64,000 nt of DNA from JADCRZ01 sp031399065 (GCA_031399065.1 JANNOM010000013.1:68036-132035), one strand, 5' to 3'. Numbered from the stretch's first letter, positions 54,210 to 63,405 are shown. Program-made: numbers and translations. The notes: a model not told the origin generated them from the sequence alone.

Positions 54210-55571
54210 TCAGGGTGCCGTCCATTTTCTGAGATCGGCGATAAACACATTTCTTGTTCCACCGGCAAAGCCATTAAACACCACGAACTTTGATGATCTG
54301 TCCCAGGCCGGATGAAGATCGACCCGATAGATGCTCATTGCTTTCACTACCGGCATACGAACAATGTTACTGTCTGTTTGCTTGTTCAGATCGATAAAAC
54401 GAAGCGGTACCGACCCGTCGCCATAAGATACTTTTTCGTTATAGTATGCGTCCGTTATTATTATATGTGGATGGTGGGGGTTAATGGACGGGTGACCGGA
54501 TCCCGTTTTAAAAACAGTGTGTAAATCGGTACCATCATAGCGGGCTTTAATCAGTTCAATTCCGGGATCATTATCCACATTAAGATTCATGCTGATATAC
54601 TGACCATCCGGGCACCAGTTTACATGATGGCCGCCCCGGGCCCACTGTTCGGGTGTAATGGCTGTTCTTATATCTGATCCATCGGCATTGAATGTAATTA
54701 CTGCCCTTCGTCTTTCGCCCCCTCCAGCAGGCGACCATTGCACGGTGGTAAGCAATTTCGTTCCCTGCGGATTCCATTTTACCTGGAAACAATAATACTC
54801 GTAATCGGATGCGTTGGTGATCCTGATAGAGGGTATCGCTTTTTCATAGATATCCGCTATCGAAACGATCATGGTTGTTTTACCCGTCCGGGTATTGGTT
54901 ATATAAACCCCATCATTTTCAGGCACACCAATATTTTTGGGTGTAAGACTATCCGGCAAAACAACACCATATCCACCCTGCGCTCTTCTCGAACTGATCA
55001 GATTATAGGAAGCCAGGTTTCTGCCATCGGGTGATACCATGAACACCGTTCCGTTCAGCCGCGTTTTTTTGCCGCTAAAGATGTTTAGCTTAACGGCAAA
55101 GGCTTTCCATTCTTTACTGTCCACTTCATTATAATAAAGATCATTATCAGTATTGCCCCATTGCACGTTGGCGCCCAATTGAGTTTCCCAGCCTTTGGAA
55201 CTGGCCACCGTTCGCTCTTTCCCGTTCAGCAGGTCAACGATCACTACGGATCCTTCATCACCCGCCTGCGGTTCTTTATTCTCGTACGGCATCCTGAAAA
55301 GTGCCACGTACCTGCCGGAAGGACTAACCGGTGAAGTATCGAAAAAGCGGTGAATAATTTTACCGTCTGCAATCCTGTAAACCGGCACGGCGGGATCATA
55401 CGCATCGTATTTTGGAAAATGCTTACCCAGATCTGTCTTATCAAGTAAGCTGCTATCCGAAACTGAAACGGCATTAGAGATACGCTGGGCGTATGCCATG
55501 CTGTTAAAAGAAAATAGTAAAATGAAATAGAAAGTAGAAATTGGCGGTATGGAAGCAATTTTGGTATTCAA
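54210..55571 (-). CDS. secreted TolB-like beta-propeller protein
   Basis: The 453-residue protein has a signal peptide (about 1-29, ending SMAYAQ). The mature part shows propeller-blade patterns: DTSPVSPSGRYVALFRM, TVFMVSPDGRNLASYNL, FQVKWNPQGTKLLTTVQWS and HPHIIITDAYY. These resemble TolB or oligogalacturonate-lyase-like propellers. No catalytic residues can be assigned. It converges with the large lipoprotein gene, and its promoter must lie in the 430-bp gap that follows. Confidence 0.7.
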   Translation of the reverse strand: MNTKIASIPPISTFYFILLFSFNSMAYAQRISNAVSVSDSSLLDKTDLGKHFPKYDAYDPAVPVYRIADGKIIHRFFDTSPVSPSGRYVALFRMPYENKEPQAGDEGSVVIVDLLNGKERTVASSKGWETQLGANVQWGNTDNDLYYNEVDSKEWKAFAVKLNIFSGKKTRLNGTVFMVSPDGRNLASYNLISSRRAQGGYGVVLPDSLTPKNIGVPENDGVYITNTRTGKTTMIVSIADIYEKAIPSIRITNASDYEYYCFQVKWNPQGTKLLTTVQWSPAGGGERRRAVITFNADGSDIRTAITPEQWARGGHHVNWCPDGQYISMNLNVDNDPGIELIKARYDGTDLHTVFKTGSGHPSINPHHPHIIITDAYYNEKVSYGDGSVPLRFIDLNKQTDSNIVRMPVVKAMSIYRVDLHPAWDRSSKFVVFNGFAGGTRNVFIADLRKWTAP

Positions 55572-55650
55572 TTACAATTAGTTTAAGTTCAATAATAATA
55601 TTAAATGAAGATAAACATAAAATTTATAACAAATAATACGTATACCGTGA

Positions 55651-55746
55651 TTAGCATTTGCTGGTCCATTCCAGTATATCGTCTGCGGTCTCTTTCCAGT
55701 TGGGACGGCCCACCACGAAATAATTTTTACCATTAAAATAACTCAT
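55651..55746 (-). CDS. possible small protein or gene remnant (31 residues)
   Basis: This short frame begins with ATG and ends with TAA, and its composition (Tyr, Phe, Trp, Gly, and an amphipathic ADDILEWT end) is more protein-like than the flanking DNA. It has no clear ribosome-binding site. It may be a truncated gene fragment or chance. Confidence 0.3.
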   Translation of the reverse strand: MSYFNGKNYFVVGRPNWKETADDILEWTSKC

Positions 55747-55921
55747 AGTTCAACACGCTGTCGTTGCTTTTGTATTTTTTAAATTGAGTCTAAAAGTAAG
55801 TGTTTGAATGTAAAACTTTTTCCCGGAAAAACCTACATGGGGTAGAGCTTTATTTAATTAATTTTTGCCTTAAAGTTAAAAGATAAGTATCTAATTAAAC
55901 GGTGCCAAACACTGCTTCACG

Positions 55922-55929
55922 TAACTTTG
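55922..55929 (+). promoter_or_regulatory. -7 element for cydAB
   Basis: TAACTTTG matches the Bacteroidota -7 consensus exactly and would give a leader of about 70 nt for cydA. The -33 box is poor. Confidence 0.45.
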
Positions 55930-56002
55930 CACAGCATTTAAACAACGCAAAAGTTTTCCATATTCCGCGCTATGTTTATATGCCATATTAAACCACCGCA
56001 CG

Positions 56003-57337
56003 ATGGACGACTTTATAGCCGCACGCTCACAAATGGCCCTCTCGCTGGCATTCCATATAGTATTTTCCTGCATAGGTATGGTGATGCCTTTTTTCATGGC
56101 GGTCGCCCATTATTACTGGCTTAAAACCAATGATATCGTTTATAAAAACATTACCAAAGCATGGACGCAGGGAGTGGCGATCTTCTTTGCAACAGGAGCC
56201 GTATCGGGTACCGTACTTTCGTTTGAGCTGGGTTTGTTATGGCCGGGTTTTATGAAGCATGCCGGCCCCATATTCGGTATGCCCTTTTCACTGGAAGGAA
56301 CCGCGTTTTTTATAGAAGCCATCGCCCTGGGCTTTTACCTTTACGGCTGGAACCGCTTTAACCGCTGGTTTCACTGGTTTACGGGCGTGGTGGTGGGCAT
56401 CAGCGGACTGGTATCCGGTATACTCGTGGTGGCTGCCAACGCATGGATGAACAGTCCGGCCGGGTTCGACTATGTGAACGGCCAATACATAAATATAGAC
56501 CCTGTCAAAGCCATGTTCAACGACGCCTGGTTCTCCCAGGCACTGCACATGTCCATTGCCGCTTTTGTGGCAACAGGTTTTGCCGTGGCAGGTATACATG
56601 CGCTCATGATCCTGAAAGGCAGGAATGTCCATTTCCATACCCGGGCATTTAAGATAGCGGCGGTATTTGCGGCGGCAGCCGCCATTCTTCAGCCTCTTAG
56701 CGGGGATGTTTCCGCCAAAGACGTAGCGAAGCGTCAGCCGGCAAAACTGGCCGCCATGGAAGCGCATTTTAATACCGAACGGTCGGCCCCTCTCATTATA
56801 GGTGGCATTCCGGACGTGCCCAACAAAAAAGTGGATTATGCGATAAAGATTCCCGGTGCACTCAGTTTCCTGGCGCACGGTGATTTTGAGGCCGAAGTAA
56901 AGGGGCTTGACAGTATCCCGCCCGGCGAACAGCCGCCGGTTGCCATTACACACTATGCCTTCCAGGTAATGGTGGGCCTGGGCATGATCATGGTGTTGAT
57001 CGCCTTGATGTACTTTGTCGCCGTACTCAGGAAAAGAAACTGGCGTAACAGCCGGTGGCTGCTGAAGCTTTTTGTAATAGCCACTCCTATGGGCTTTATT
57101 GCCGTGGAAGCGGGATGGACGGTAACCGAAGTAGGCAGGCAGCCGTGGATTATTCACGGCATCATGAAGACGGCAGACGCTGTAACGCCTATGCCCGGTA
57201 TAGCGTATTCCTTTTACCTGTTTACCGGAGTGTACCTGTCGCTGGCTGCCATCGTTACCTTTATGCTTTATCGCCAGATAAGGATGGTGGATATGCTGTA
57301 TGATCTTCCGGCCAATGCAGAACCTTTAAAATACTGA
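56003..57337 (+). CDS. cydA: cytochrome bd quinol oxidase subunit I
   Basis: Cytochrome bd oxidises quinol and reduces oxygen with high affinity under low oxygen. The 444-residue subunit has the heme ligands His18 (LAFHIVFSCIGM) and His182 (QALHMSIAAF). It also has a short quinol-binding loop with AKLAAMEAHFNTE, and GWTVTEVGRQPWIIHGIM. About nine membrane helices are visible. cydB follows after 3 nt. A promoter candidate precedes it and a terminator lies after cydB. Confidence 0.96.
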   Translation: MDDFIAARSQMALSLAFHIVFSCIGMVMPFFMAVAHYYWLKTNDIVYKNITKAWTQGVAIFFATGAVSGTVLSFELGLLWPGFMKHAGPIFGMPFSLEGTAFFIEAIALGFYLYGWNRFNRWFHWFTGVVVGISGLVSGILVVAANAWMNSPAGFDYVNGQYINIDPVKAMFNDAWFSQALHMSIAAFVATGFAVAGIHALMILKGRNVHFHTRAFKIAAVFAAAAAILQPLSGDVSAKDVAKRQPAKLAAMEAHFNTERSAPLIIGGIPDVPNKKVDYAIKIPGALSFLAHGDFEAEVKGLDSIPPGEQPPVAITHYAFQVMVGLGMIMVLIALMYFVAVLRKRNWRNSRWLLKLFVIATPMGFIAVEAGWTVTEVGRQPWIIHGIMKTADAVTPMPGIAYSFYLFTGVYLSLAAIVTFMLYRQIRMVDMLYDLPANAEPLKY

Positions 57338-57340
57338 TGA

Positions 57341-58366
57341 ATGTTATATGTAGTGATCGCATACTTATGGGCCGCCATCCTGCTGTACCTCTTACTGGGT
57401 GGGGCAGATTTCGGGGCGGGCATCATAGAGCTTTTTACATCGGAAAAAAATAAGGACCGTACGCGCAAAACCATGTACCGCGCCATCGGTCCTATATGGG
57501 AAGCCAACCACATGTGGCTTATCATTGTGATTGTTATATTATTCGTGGGTTTTCCGGCCATCTACTCCACGATGTCCATTCACCTGCATATTCCCTTAAC
57601 CATTATGCTGCTGGGCATCGTAGCGAGGGGTACGGCTTTCGCGTTCAGGCACTATGATGCCGTGGTGGACGATATGCAGGTTATTTATAACCGCATCTTT
57701 ATGTATGCCAGTTGCGTTACGCCTATGTTCCTGGGCATTATTGCCGGCAGCGCGGTATCCGGTAGTATCGATACCCGCGCCAGCAGTTTTATGGATGCCT
57801 ATATTTTTAGCTGGCTGCATTGGTTTTCTGTGGCGGTGGGGTTATTTACTGTGGCTATCTGCGGGTTCCTGGCCGCCGTTTACCTTATTGGGGAAACGGA
57901 TAATGAAACCGACCGGCAACGGTTTATCGCCAAAACAAAAAGCACCAATATAGCCGCCGTTATTGCCGGTGCCCTGGTGTTTGTAGCTGCTTATGCAGAG
58001 GGCATCCCGCTTACAAGCTGGATATTCGGCAACCCGGTGGGTACTGCAGCCCTTTCTCTTGCCAGCTTGTCCCTTATACTGCTATGGTACCTGCTGTATA
58101 AAGGGGAAACCAGGATACTGAGGGTTTTGGCAGGCTTTCAGGTAACTATGATCCTGCTCACCACTACCTACCGGCATTATCCAAATATAGTGGTACTTAA
58201 AAATGGCCTGTACCTGTCGTTGGTGGAGGACATTGGCCACGATAAAACCATTCTTACTCTTGGCTGGGCGTTGCTGCTGGGTAGCATATTCATTTTACCC
58301 GCACTGTTTTACCTGATTTACAGTTTTCAGCGGAAAAAACCATTGGCGGGCCCCGCTCATTCCTGA
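57341..58366 (+). CDS. cydB: cytochrome bd quinol oxidase subunit II
   Basis: The 341-residue partner subunit has about eight membrane helices and the family start WAAILLYLLLGGADFGAGII. RTRKTMYRAIGPIWEANHMW follows. It forms the heterodimer with CydA and is translated almost continuously with it. No CydX-like small subunit was recognised between or right after the two genes. Confidence 0.95.
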   Translation: MLYVVIAYLWAAILLYLLLGGADFGAGIIELFTSEKNKDRTRKTMYRAIGPIWEANHMWLIIVIVILFVGFPAIYSTMSIHLHIPLTIMLLGIVARGTAFAFRHYDAVVDDMQVIYNRIFMYASCVTPMFLGIIAGSAVSGSIDTRASSFMDAYIFSWLHWFSVAVGLFTVAICGFLAAVYLIGETDNETDRQRFIAKTKSTNIAAVIAGALVFVAAYAEGIPLTSWIFGNPVGTAALSLASLSLILLWYLLYKGETRILRVLAGFQVTMILLTTTYRHYPNIVVLKNGLYLSLVEDIGHDKTILTLGWALLLGSIFILPALFYLIYSFQRKKPLAGPAHS

Positions 58367-58783
58367 ACGGGCAAATAGATTTTGTGAAATAAATAAATTG
58401 TAAGGAGGCCGCAGGTAAGTGTAGGAACGAGCGTCTAAATAGTAATTGAAATAATTACAATACACATTTTTCTCATAAGCAGTTAGTTTTGGTTAACAAA
58501 CCCCGTTATTCTTAGCGGGGTTTATTTTTTTAAGGATCTCTTGTTAAAATAAAAATCCTTATAATTTTGCTTCGCGACTGTAGATTTTACCATTTGGAGC
58601 CAAGTATCTATAACCACCATCTGGTGTAAATTTGAAAGTCAGTCAGTTTTATCATTTTATTTACCGGTAATTATAATTCCTTCATTATTTAGGCGGGGTT
58701 TTGAGAATATATTTACAACAGGAGTATATTTTAACTTTTATACTGAAAAATGGTCAACTACCTTCGGTTGCAACATTGTTCAA
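58367..58783. other. gap after cydB: terminator and A/T-rich leader
   Basis: About 420 bp. An intrinsic terminator lies at 58498-58531. The remainder is A/T-rich, with a -7-like TAACTTTT at 58732-58739 that may serve the lipoprotein gene at 58784. No tRNA or small RNA was recognised. Confidence 0.55.
58498..58531 (+). terminator. intrinsic terminator after cydAB
   Basis: An 8-bp stem (AAACCCCG / CGGGGTTT) with a 10-nt loop is followed by a run of T residues. It is 130 nt past the cydB stop codon. Confidence 0.85.
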
Positions 58784-59245
58784 ATGAAACAAATTTTTCT
58801 ATTTAGTACTTTAATCATTACAGGAATATTTTTTTCTGGTTGTCATGTATATTATAAAGGGTTTATCATCAATAAAACAAAGGATACATTAACGATAACC
58901 ACCAAGCCCTCTCTGTTGATCTACCAAAAGGATAGTGCCTATTATAAACTCGTTAACATGAATATGGAAACCAGAGACTCGGTTTTTAAATGTCTTATTT
59001 TCCCTGGAGATTCCCTCCTTTTTAACGGAGGACCATCTTTTAGTTCTTCTATAAGTCTTATTGATTATTTAAAAATTAAAAGAAATAATAGAGATTCGGT
59101 ACTAATGCTATCAAGAAAAGCTATCAGGAAGAGGACGGAATCTTTACATAAGTTTTTCAACCACTTAGTATTAGGAATAAAAGTTACAGATGAATTTATG
59201 ATTAAAGAGAGACAACACACCCCGGCAAAAGATAGCTTATTATAA
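58784..59245 (+). CDS. small predicted lipoprotein, paralogue 1
   Basis: The 153-residue protein has a lipoprotein signal ending FFSGC. The mature N-terminus HVYYKGFIINKTKDTLTITT is nearly repeated in the next gene, as are TKPSLL, FPGDSLLFNG and DYLKIKRN. The C-terminal third is Lys/Arg-rich. I recognise no family. The DNA is visibly richer in A/T than that around cydAB, so acquisition by transfer is possible. Confidence 0.75.
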   Translation: MKQIFLFSTLIITGIFFSGCHVYYKGFIINKTKDTLTITTKPSLLIYQKDSAYYKLVNMNMETRDSVFKCLIFPGDSLLFNGGPSFSSSISLIDYLKIKRNNRDSVLMLSRKAIRKRTESLHKFFNHLVLGIKVTDEFMIKERQHTPAKDSLL

Positions 59246-59308
59246 AGTACCGCGAGCAGGTCTTTATTTCATTCAGGCATAGGAAGCAAATACTCAAAAG
59301 AATATTTC

Positions 59309-59755
59309 ATGAAAAACAAATTCATAGTTTCTGTTTTATTCGTATCGGTAGTTTTGTCCGGATGCCATCTATACTATAATGGATATATCATCAATAAGAC
59401 AAAAGGCCCTATTACAATAACAACTAAGCCTTCCCTGCTCTTATTTGAGAAAGGCATCCTTTCTGACAGACTTCTCAGGCAAAATATATCAGAGAATGAT
59501 TCTGAATTCGTATGTGTATTATTACCGGATGACACCTTAATATTTAATTCGCCATTTGCTTATGAAACAGCTATTACACGGCTTGATTATTTAAAAATAA
59601 AGCGTAACCTGCAAGATTCTGTTGTAATGCATAACGAGAAGGAAATAAGAAACTATATAAAAAGACTTCGAAGACGCAATTTTGTAACATTTGATATAGG
59701 GATCATGGTTACAGAGTCTTTTTTTGTTAACAGGCAGATAGTGAAGAGCTTCTGA
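59309..59755 (+). CDS. small predicted lipoprotein, paralogue 2
   Basis: The 148-residue protein shares the lipobox region (VLSGC, then HLYYNGYIINKTKGP) and the blocks TITTKPSLLLFEK, LLPDDTLIFN and RLDYLKIKRNLQDSV with its neighbour 63 nt upstream. The pair evidently arose by tandem duplication and has since diverged. Both are expected at the membrane facing the periplasm. The function is unknown. Confidence 0.75.
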   Translation: MKNKFIVSVLFVSVVLSGCHLYYNGYIINKTKGPITITTKPSLLLFEKGILSDRLLRQNISENDSEFVCVLLPDDTLIFNSPFAYETAITRLDYLKIKRNLQDSVVMHNEKEIRNYIKRLRRRNFVTFDIGIMVTESFFVNRQIVKSF

Positions 59756-59901
59756 CGGTAGACTATCGATTAGCAACAATTTACAATAACCAGAACTACC
59801 ATTTCCTTTACCATAAGAATAATTTCAGCTTTTTAAAGGTACAATAAAAGCTATGACCGCAGAAAAAGAAGGGAAACAGCCCCTACGCAAAAAACCTCAT
59901 A

Positions 59902-60006
59902 TTACCCCTTAAATATAAAATAAACCGCCGGCACCAGGAACCCGAAGCCGATCAGGTGGTTAACGCTGAAATGGATGTTTTTAAAAACTACCAAAGAGAA
60001 GATCAT
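59902..60006 (-). CDS. possible 34-residue membrane peptide downstream of ubiD
   Basis: The frame starts with ATG 22 nt after the UbiD-gene stop codon on the same strand. It encodes a single hydrophobic stretch (HLIGFGFLVPAVYFIFKG at its end). It may be a real small membrane protein or the relic of a longer gene. No database family is recognised. Confidence 0.35.
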   Translation of the reverse strand: MIFSLVVFKNIHFSVNHLIGFGFLVPAVYFIFKG

Positions 60007-60028
60007 AGTATTTCATGATATGTTATAT

Positions 60029-61864
60029 TTATAACCTGCCGTGCAAGCTTCCGCCGGTATTAAAGATTTTGTCTATCGTCTTTTCCGTTAAGGGATCTGT
60101 AGCTACCGCGGGCGCATGGTGTGGCTTTGTGCGGGCATCTATCAATAACGGCCCGCTGCAGCCCCAGTGCTTATAACGCGTAAAGCTGGCAATACCATGT
60201 ATATCGTGAGAAGGATTGCTACGCGTAAATGCCACCCATAAAAAATTGTTCAGCGTGGCGGCGGTAAAGTCCGCATCATCGCACCATACGATCAGCGGTA
60301 TGGAGGAAAGTACGTCCAGGTGGTCTTTCAATTGTTCATTCAACCTGTTCACCTCGCTTTCCACGTTAGCTGCCTGGTATGCCGTGGTGGTGATTGCCGC
60401 CACACCCGGCATGATAAGCCGTACTGCTTTGACGCCATCCAGTTGCTGAAGTACTTCCGGCAATTCGGTGGCCAGCGTTCTTTTTACCGCGCCATAGGCT
60501 GCCAGTACCACTTTGCTTCCGGTGTTCAGTCCCGTGCCGGAATAATCGAGCGTATCGATAGTTGTATTGGTATAAAAATGAATATCGCGTTCCAGGTGTA
60601 TACGTTGCAGTATGAACTCGAGGTACAAGCGTATATCGTGCGTGGTGATCTTGTTATTTTCATCGGCTGTTATAAACAGGAATTTTGCCAGGCTTAGCTG
60701 ACCCGTGCCCAATATATGATTGGCGATGGTTAGTATCTCGGCGGGTTGCTGCGCGGGGGCATAGGGAGTATACCGCTCGCTGCCTACTGCCAGCAGCAAT
60801 GGGTGAACACCGGCTGCGTCTACGGCATGCACTTCCTTTAATCCCGGTACTTCCTGCGGTATGGCATCGCCGGTTATTTCATGGATCAACTGTCCGAAGC
60901 TGGTGTCTTCCTGCGGCGGACGGCCCACTACGGTAAACGACCAGATAGCATTTTTGCGGGCATATACTTTATGCACTTTCATTAAAGGAAAAAGATGCTT
61001 CAGACTATAGTAACCGAGGTGATCTCCGAACGGGCCTTCGGGTTTGTTTTCACCGGGATATACTTCACCGGTAATTACAAAGTCAGCATCTGTACTGATG
61101 CAATACCCGTCCTTATAAATATAACGGAAGCGGCGGTTGCCCAGCACGCCGGCAAAAGTCATTTCACTGATACCCTCCGGCAGTGGCATTACGGCAGACA
61201 CGCTGTGCGAAGGAGGGCCTCCTACAAAGATGCTTACTTTCAGCGGAAGGCCTTTTTTATTGGCCTTCGTTTGATGCACCCCGATACCACGGTGCAACTG
61301 GTAGTGCAGTCCTATCTCTTTATTCAGTTCATACTCATTACCCGATAACTGTATGCGGTACATGCCGAGGTTGGCATGCATGATGCCTGGGTTGTCTACA
61401 TCTTCCGTATATACCTGCGGAAGCGTTACAAAAGCACCACCATCCATCGGCCAGTGTTGTACCTGTGGAATGTCTTCAATCTTTATTTCCTGGAACATGA
61501 CAGGTCTGCCGAAGGGGTTGCGCAATGGTAATGCTTTTAAGGCAGCGAGCCCGGCCCCGGCGTTTTTCAGCGGACTTTTAATCGCTTTAACCGGGTCGTT
61601 CTTTAGGGCTATCAGTTGCTGTACCTGCTCCAGGCTGTCGCGGAATATAAAGCGGCTTCTGTCCAGGGTTCCAAAAATGTTGGAAGCCGCCCTGAAGCGG
61701 CTTCCTTTTATGTTTTCAAAAAGTAGTGCTGGTCCCTGTGCCTGGTATACCCTTAGGTGTATAGCGGCCATTTCGAGATGAGGATCTACTTCTTCTTTGA
61801 TTCTAACGAGCTGTCCGTTCTTTTCCAGATCCAGCAGACATTCTTCCATCGAGGTATACGCCAT
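60029..61864 (-). CDS. UbiD-family decarboxylase
   Basis: UbiD enzymes use prenylated FMN to decarboxylate aromatic or unsaturated acids. In Bacteroidota they often act in menaquinone synthesis by the futalosine or a related route. The 611-residue protein has the prFMN-binding stretch LSGNEYELNKEIGLHYQLHR, the GGPPSHSVSAVMPLPEG block and the Glu-containing NKPEGPFGDHLGYYS. FIGs of the family such as WCDDADF lie further on. The substrate is not fixed by the sequence. A -7 element lies 18 nt upstream of the start, and no UbiX gene is adjacent. Confidence 0.92.
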   Translation of the reverse strand: MAYTSMEECLLDLEKNGQLVRIKEEVDPHLEMAAIHLRVYQAQGPALLFENIKGSRFRAASNIFGTLDRSRFIFRDSLEQVQQLIALKNDPVKAIKSPLKNAGAGLAALKALPLRNPFGRPVMFQEIKIEDIPQVQHWPMDGGAFVTLPQVYTEDVDNPGIMHANLGMYRIQLSGNEYELNKEIGLHYQLHRGIGVHQTKANKKGLPLKVSIFVGGPPSHSVSAVMPLPEGISEMTFAGVLGNRRFRYIYKDGYCISTDADFVITGEVYPGENKPEGPFGDHLGYYSLKHLFPLMKVHKVYARKNAIWSFTVVGRPPQEDTSFGQLIHEITGDAIPQEVPGLKEVHAVDAAGVHPLLLAVGSERYTPYAPAQQPAEILTIANHILGTGQLSLAKFLFITADENNKITTHDIRLYLEFILQRIHLERDIHFYTNTTIDTLDYSGTGLNTGSKVVLAAYGAVKRTLATELPEVLQQLDGVKAVRLIMPGVAAITTTAYQAANVESEVNRLNEQLKDHLDVLSSIPLIVWCDDADFTAATLNNFLWVAFTRSNPSHDIHGIASFTRYKHWGCSGPLLIDARTKPHHAPAVATDPLTEKTIDKIFNTGGSLHGRL

Positions 61865-61881
61865 GAGTCATTTTTCTGCTG

Positions 61882-61889
61882 CAAAGATA
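61882..61889 (-). promoter_or_regulatory. -7 element for the UbiD gene
   Basis: On the minus strand TATCTTTG matches the -7 consensus and would give a leader of about 12 nt. No -33 TTTG is visible at the normal distance. Confidence 0.4.
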
Positions 61890-61923
61890 ACCAGAAAACA
61901 GAGGCGATCATGTCGGGAAAAAT

Positions 61924-62307
61924 TTACCTGCGGCTCTTCAGGCGGCCGCGCATTTGTTTCCTGTTGTCTTTTTTCTGGTCTTTATAGAGGTTATATTGTT
62001 CGTCGTTCAGGATCGATTTTAATGCGCTGTCGTGTTCTTTGTTCAGCGATTTCAGCTTCGATATTTTAGAAGCTTTGTCTCCCTCCTGCGCTTTCAGAGA
62101 AGCTGCTCCGCTCATGAACGAAAGATTAGCGTTGTAAGCCTTCTGGTACTGATCATCGCTGAGGGTAAGGGTCGTCTTCATGGAATCGGTAACCATTCTC
62201 GCTCTTTCTTCCGGTGTTTTTTTCTGCGCAAATGAACTGATGCCTGCTATCATCAGGAGAATGAACAGCCCATTTCTGAGAATAACAGCTACTTTGTTGT
62301 ATTTCAT
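61924..62307 (-). CDS. secreted CpxP/Spy-like or DUF4890-like protein
   Basis: The 127-residue protein has a signal peptide (about 1-27, ending SFAQ). It continues as a helical, highly charged protein with an LTLSDDQYQKAYNANLSF block and ILNDEQYNLY. These recall the LTxxQ motifs of CpxP/Spy periplasmic chaperones and DUF4890 proteins. The tail is Lys/Arg-rich (RKQMRGRLKSRR). A chaperone role is a guess from the fold pattern. It is followed by the UbiD gene 59 nt later. Confidence 0.6.
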   Translation of the reverse strand: MKYNKVAVILRNGLFILLMIAGISSFAQKKTPEERARMVTDSMKTTLTLSDDQYQKAYNANLSFMSGAASLKAQEGDKASKISKLKSLNKEHDSALKSILNDEQYNLYKDQKKDNRKQMRGRLKSRR

Positions 62308-62357
62308 AATTTCTTTTTTGATTGGTGAATAACAATGTTTTATAGTGATCCCGTTGC

Positions 62358-63305
62358 TTATGTCCGTTTCTTTCTTACAGTGGTAGTAGTTCTGGTGGCT
62401 TTTCTTCCGTTTCTTCCCTGTACCGTAGTGGTTTTGCGGGTAGCCTGCACCTTGCGGCCGCTGGCTGTGGTAACGGTGCGACTTTGAACCGTTCTGCCCG
62501 CCCTGTAATTACGCACTGCAACCTGGTTGCGGGTGCGAACGGTTACCGAGCTAACCCTTACCGGCCTGTACAGGGGCCTGGCCCTTACCACGCGGTGGGT
62601 ATGCACCACCACGTAACGATTTGGATACCGGTAGCGCATCGGGTGAAATGCACGCCAGCCAATGGGCCTCCATGGACGCCACCATCCTGGCCTGCGGCCC
62701 CAGCCCCAGGGACTAACCCATACACCATAAGAAGGCGAATATACGAACCGGACAACCGGCCATGCCCATACATTCACGATAATACCTGCAGAGGTATGGA
62801 ACGTATTGTATTCTCCGTTTTCGGCGGAAGGTCCGCGGGATGGTAAAGTTGAAAATGTGGTTTCAGAAGCGGCTGCATCATCCGGTTCGAGTATGGTTTC
62901 ATCTCCGTAAAGATCTTCATCTCCGATTATTTGCAAAACGGCTGTTTCAGTGCCTGTTTTTTCCAATTCTATTACAGCTACATCCTGGTTTTCCGAGGCG
63001 GATACGGGAACCTGTAAAATAAAGAGTTGCACATCCCCATCCTTTTTATTGATCACTTTTACGTAATCAATATCGCTGTCGTTATTAAGATCCAGGTTAT
63101 TGACGCCATTCTCTTCCTGGTTCAGCAGTTTTTCGAATTCTTCCGGCGATCCGGCTTTTTTAAACATTTCCAGTGCCCCGGCCAGGCTGAAATGATCACC
63201 CGGAAGGCCGGTAGAGTCTTTTTGCGGTTCATTTTGCGCCTGCAATGTATACATGCCCAATGCCATGCATATTACAAGCGAAGAAACGTAATTTGTTGTT
63301 TTCAT
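62358..63305 (-). CDS. secreted protein with acidic N-half and Arg/Trp-rich C-half, unknown function
   Basis: The 315-residue protein has a signal peptide (about 1-24). The N-terminal half (about 25-150) is acidic and contains LDLNNDSDIDYVKVI, which looks like a calcium-binding DxDxD loop. From about 165 it becomes strongly basic and aromatic (VYSPSYGVWVSPWGWGRRPG). It ends in Arg/Thr/Val-rich low-complexity sequence (TRTTTTVRKKRT). The charge reversal is striking. I know no function; an envelope or extracellular-matrix role is a guess. Confidence 0.7.
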   Translation of the reverse strand: MKTTNYVSSLVICMALGMYTLQAQNEPQKDSTGLPGDHFSLAGALEMFKKAGSPEEFEKLLNQEENGVNNLDLNNDSDIDYVKVINKKDGDVQLFILQVPVSASENQDVAVIELEKTGTETAVLQIIGDEDLYGDETILEPDDAAASETTFSTLPSRGPSAENGEYNTFHTSAGIIVNVWAWPVVRFVYSPSYGVWVSPWGWGRRPGWWRPWRPIGWRAFHPMRYRYPNRYVVVHTHRVVRARPLYRPVRVSSVTVRTRNQVAVRNYRAGRTVQSRTVTTASGRKVQATRKTTTVQGRNGRKATRTTTTVRKKRT

Positions 63306-63405
63306 GTGGAGGTATTTATGCAGTATCAGACTGAGGAGGGAAGCAAAGGTTTAAAACCGCTTCTCCTCTCTTAGCATATCGTGTACTTTCTGGTGGTGGC
63401 GGTAT

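Larger units (their letters stand above)
55572..56002. other. gap before cydA holding a short open frame and the cydA promoter
   Basis: About 430 bp. The minus strand holds a 31-codon frame (55651-55746, MSYFNGKNYFVVGRPNWKET at its start) that looks protein-like but has no recognisable family, and so may be the remnant of a longer gene. The right end carries the cydA promoter candidate. The remainder is A/T-rich and shows nothing else. Confidence 0.55.
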
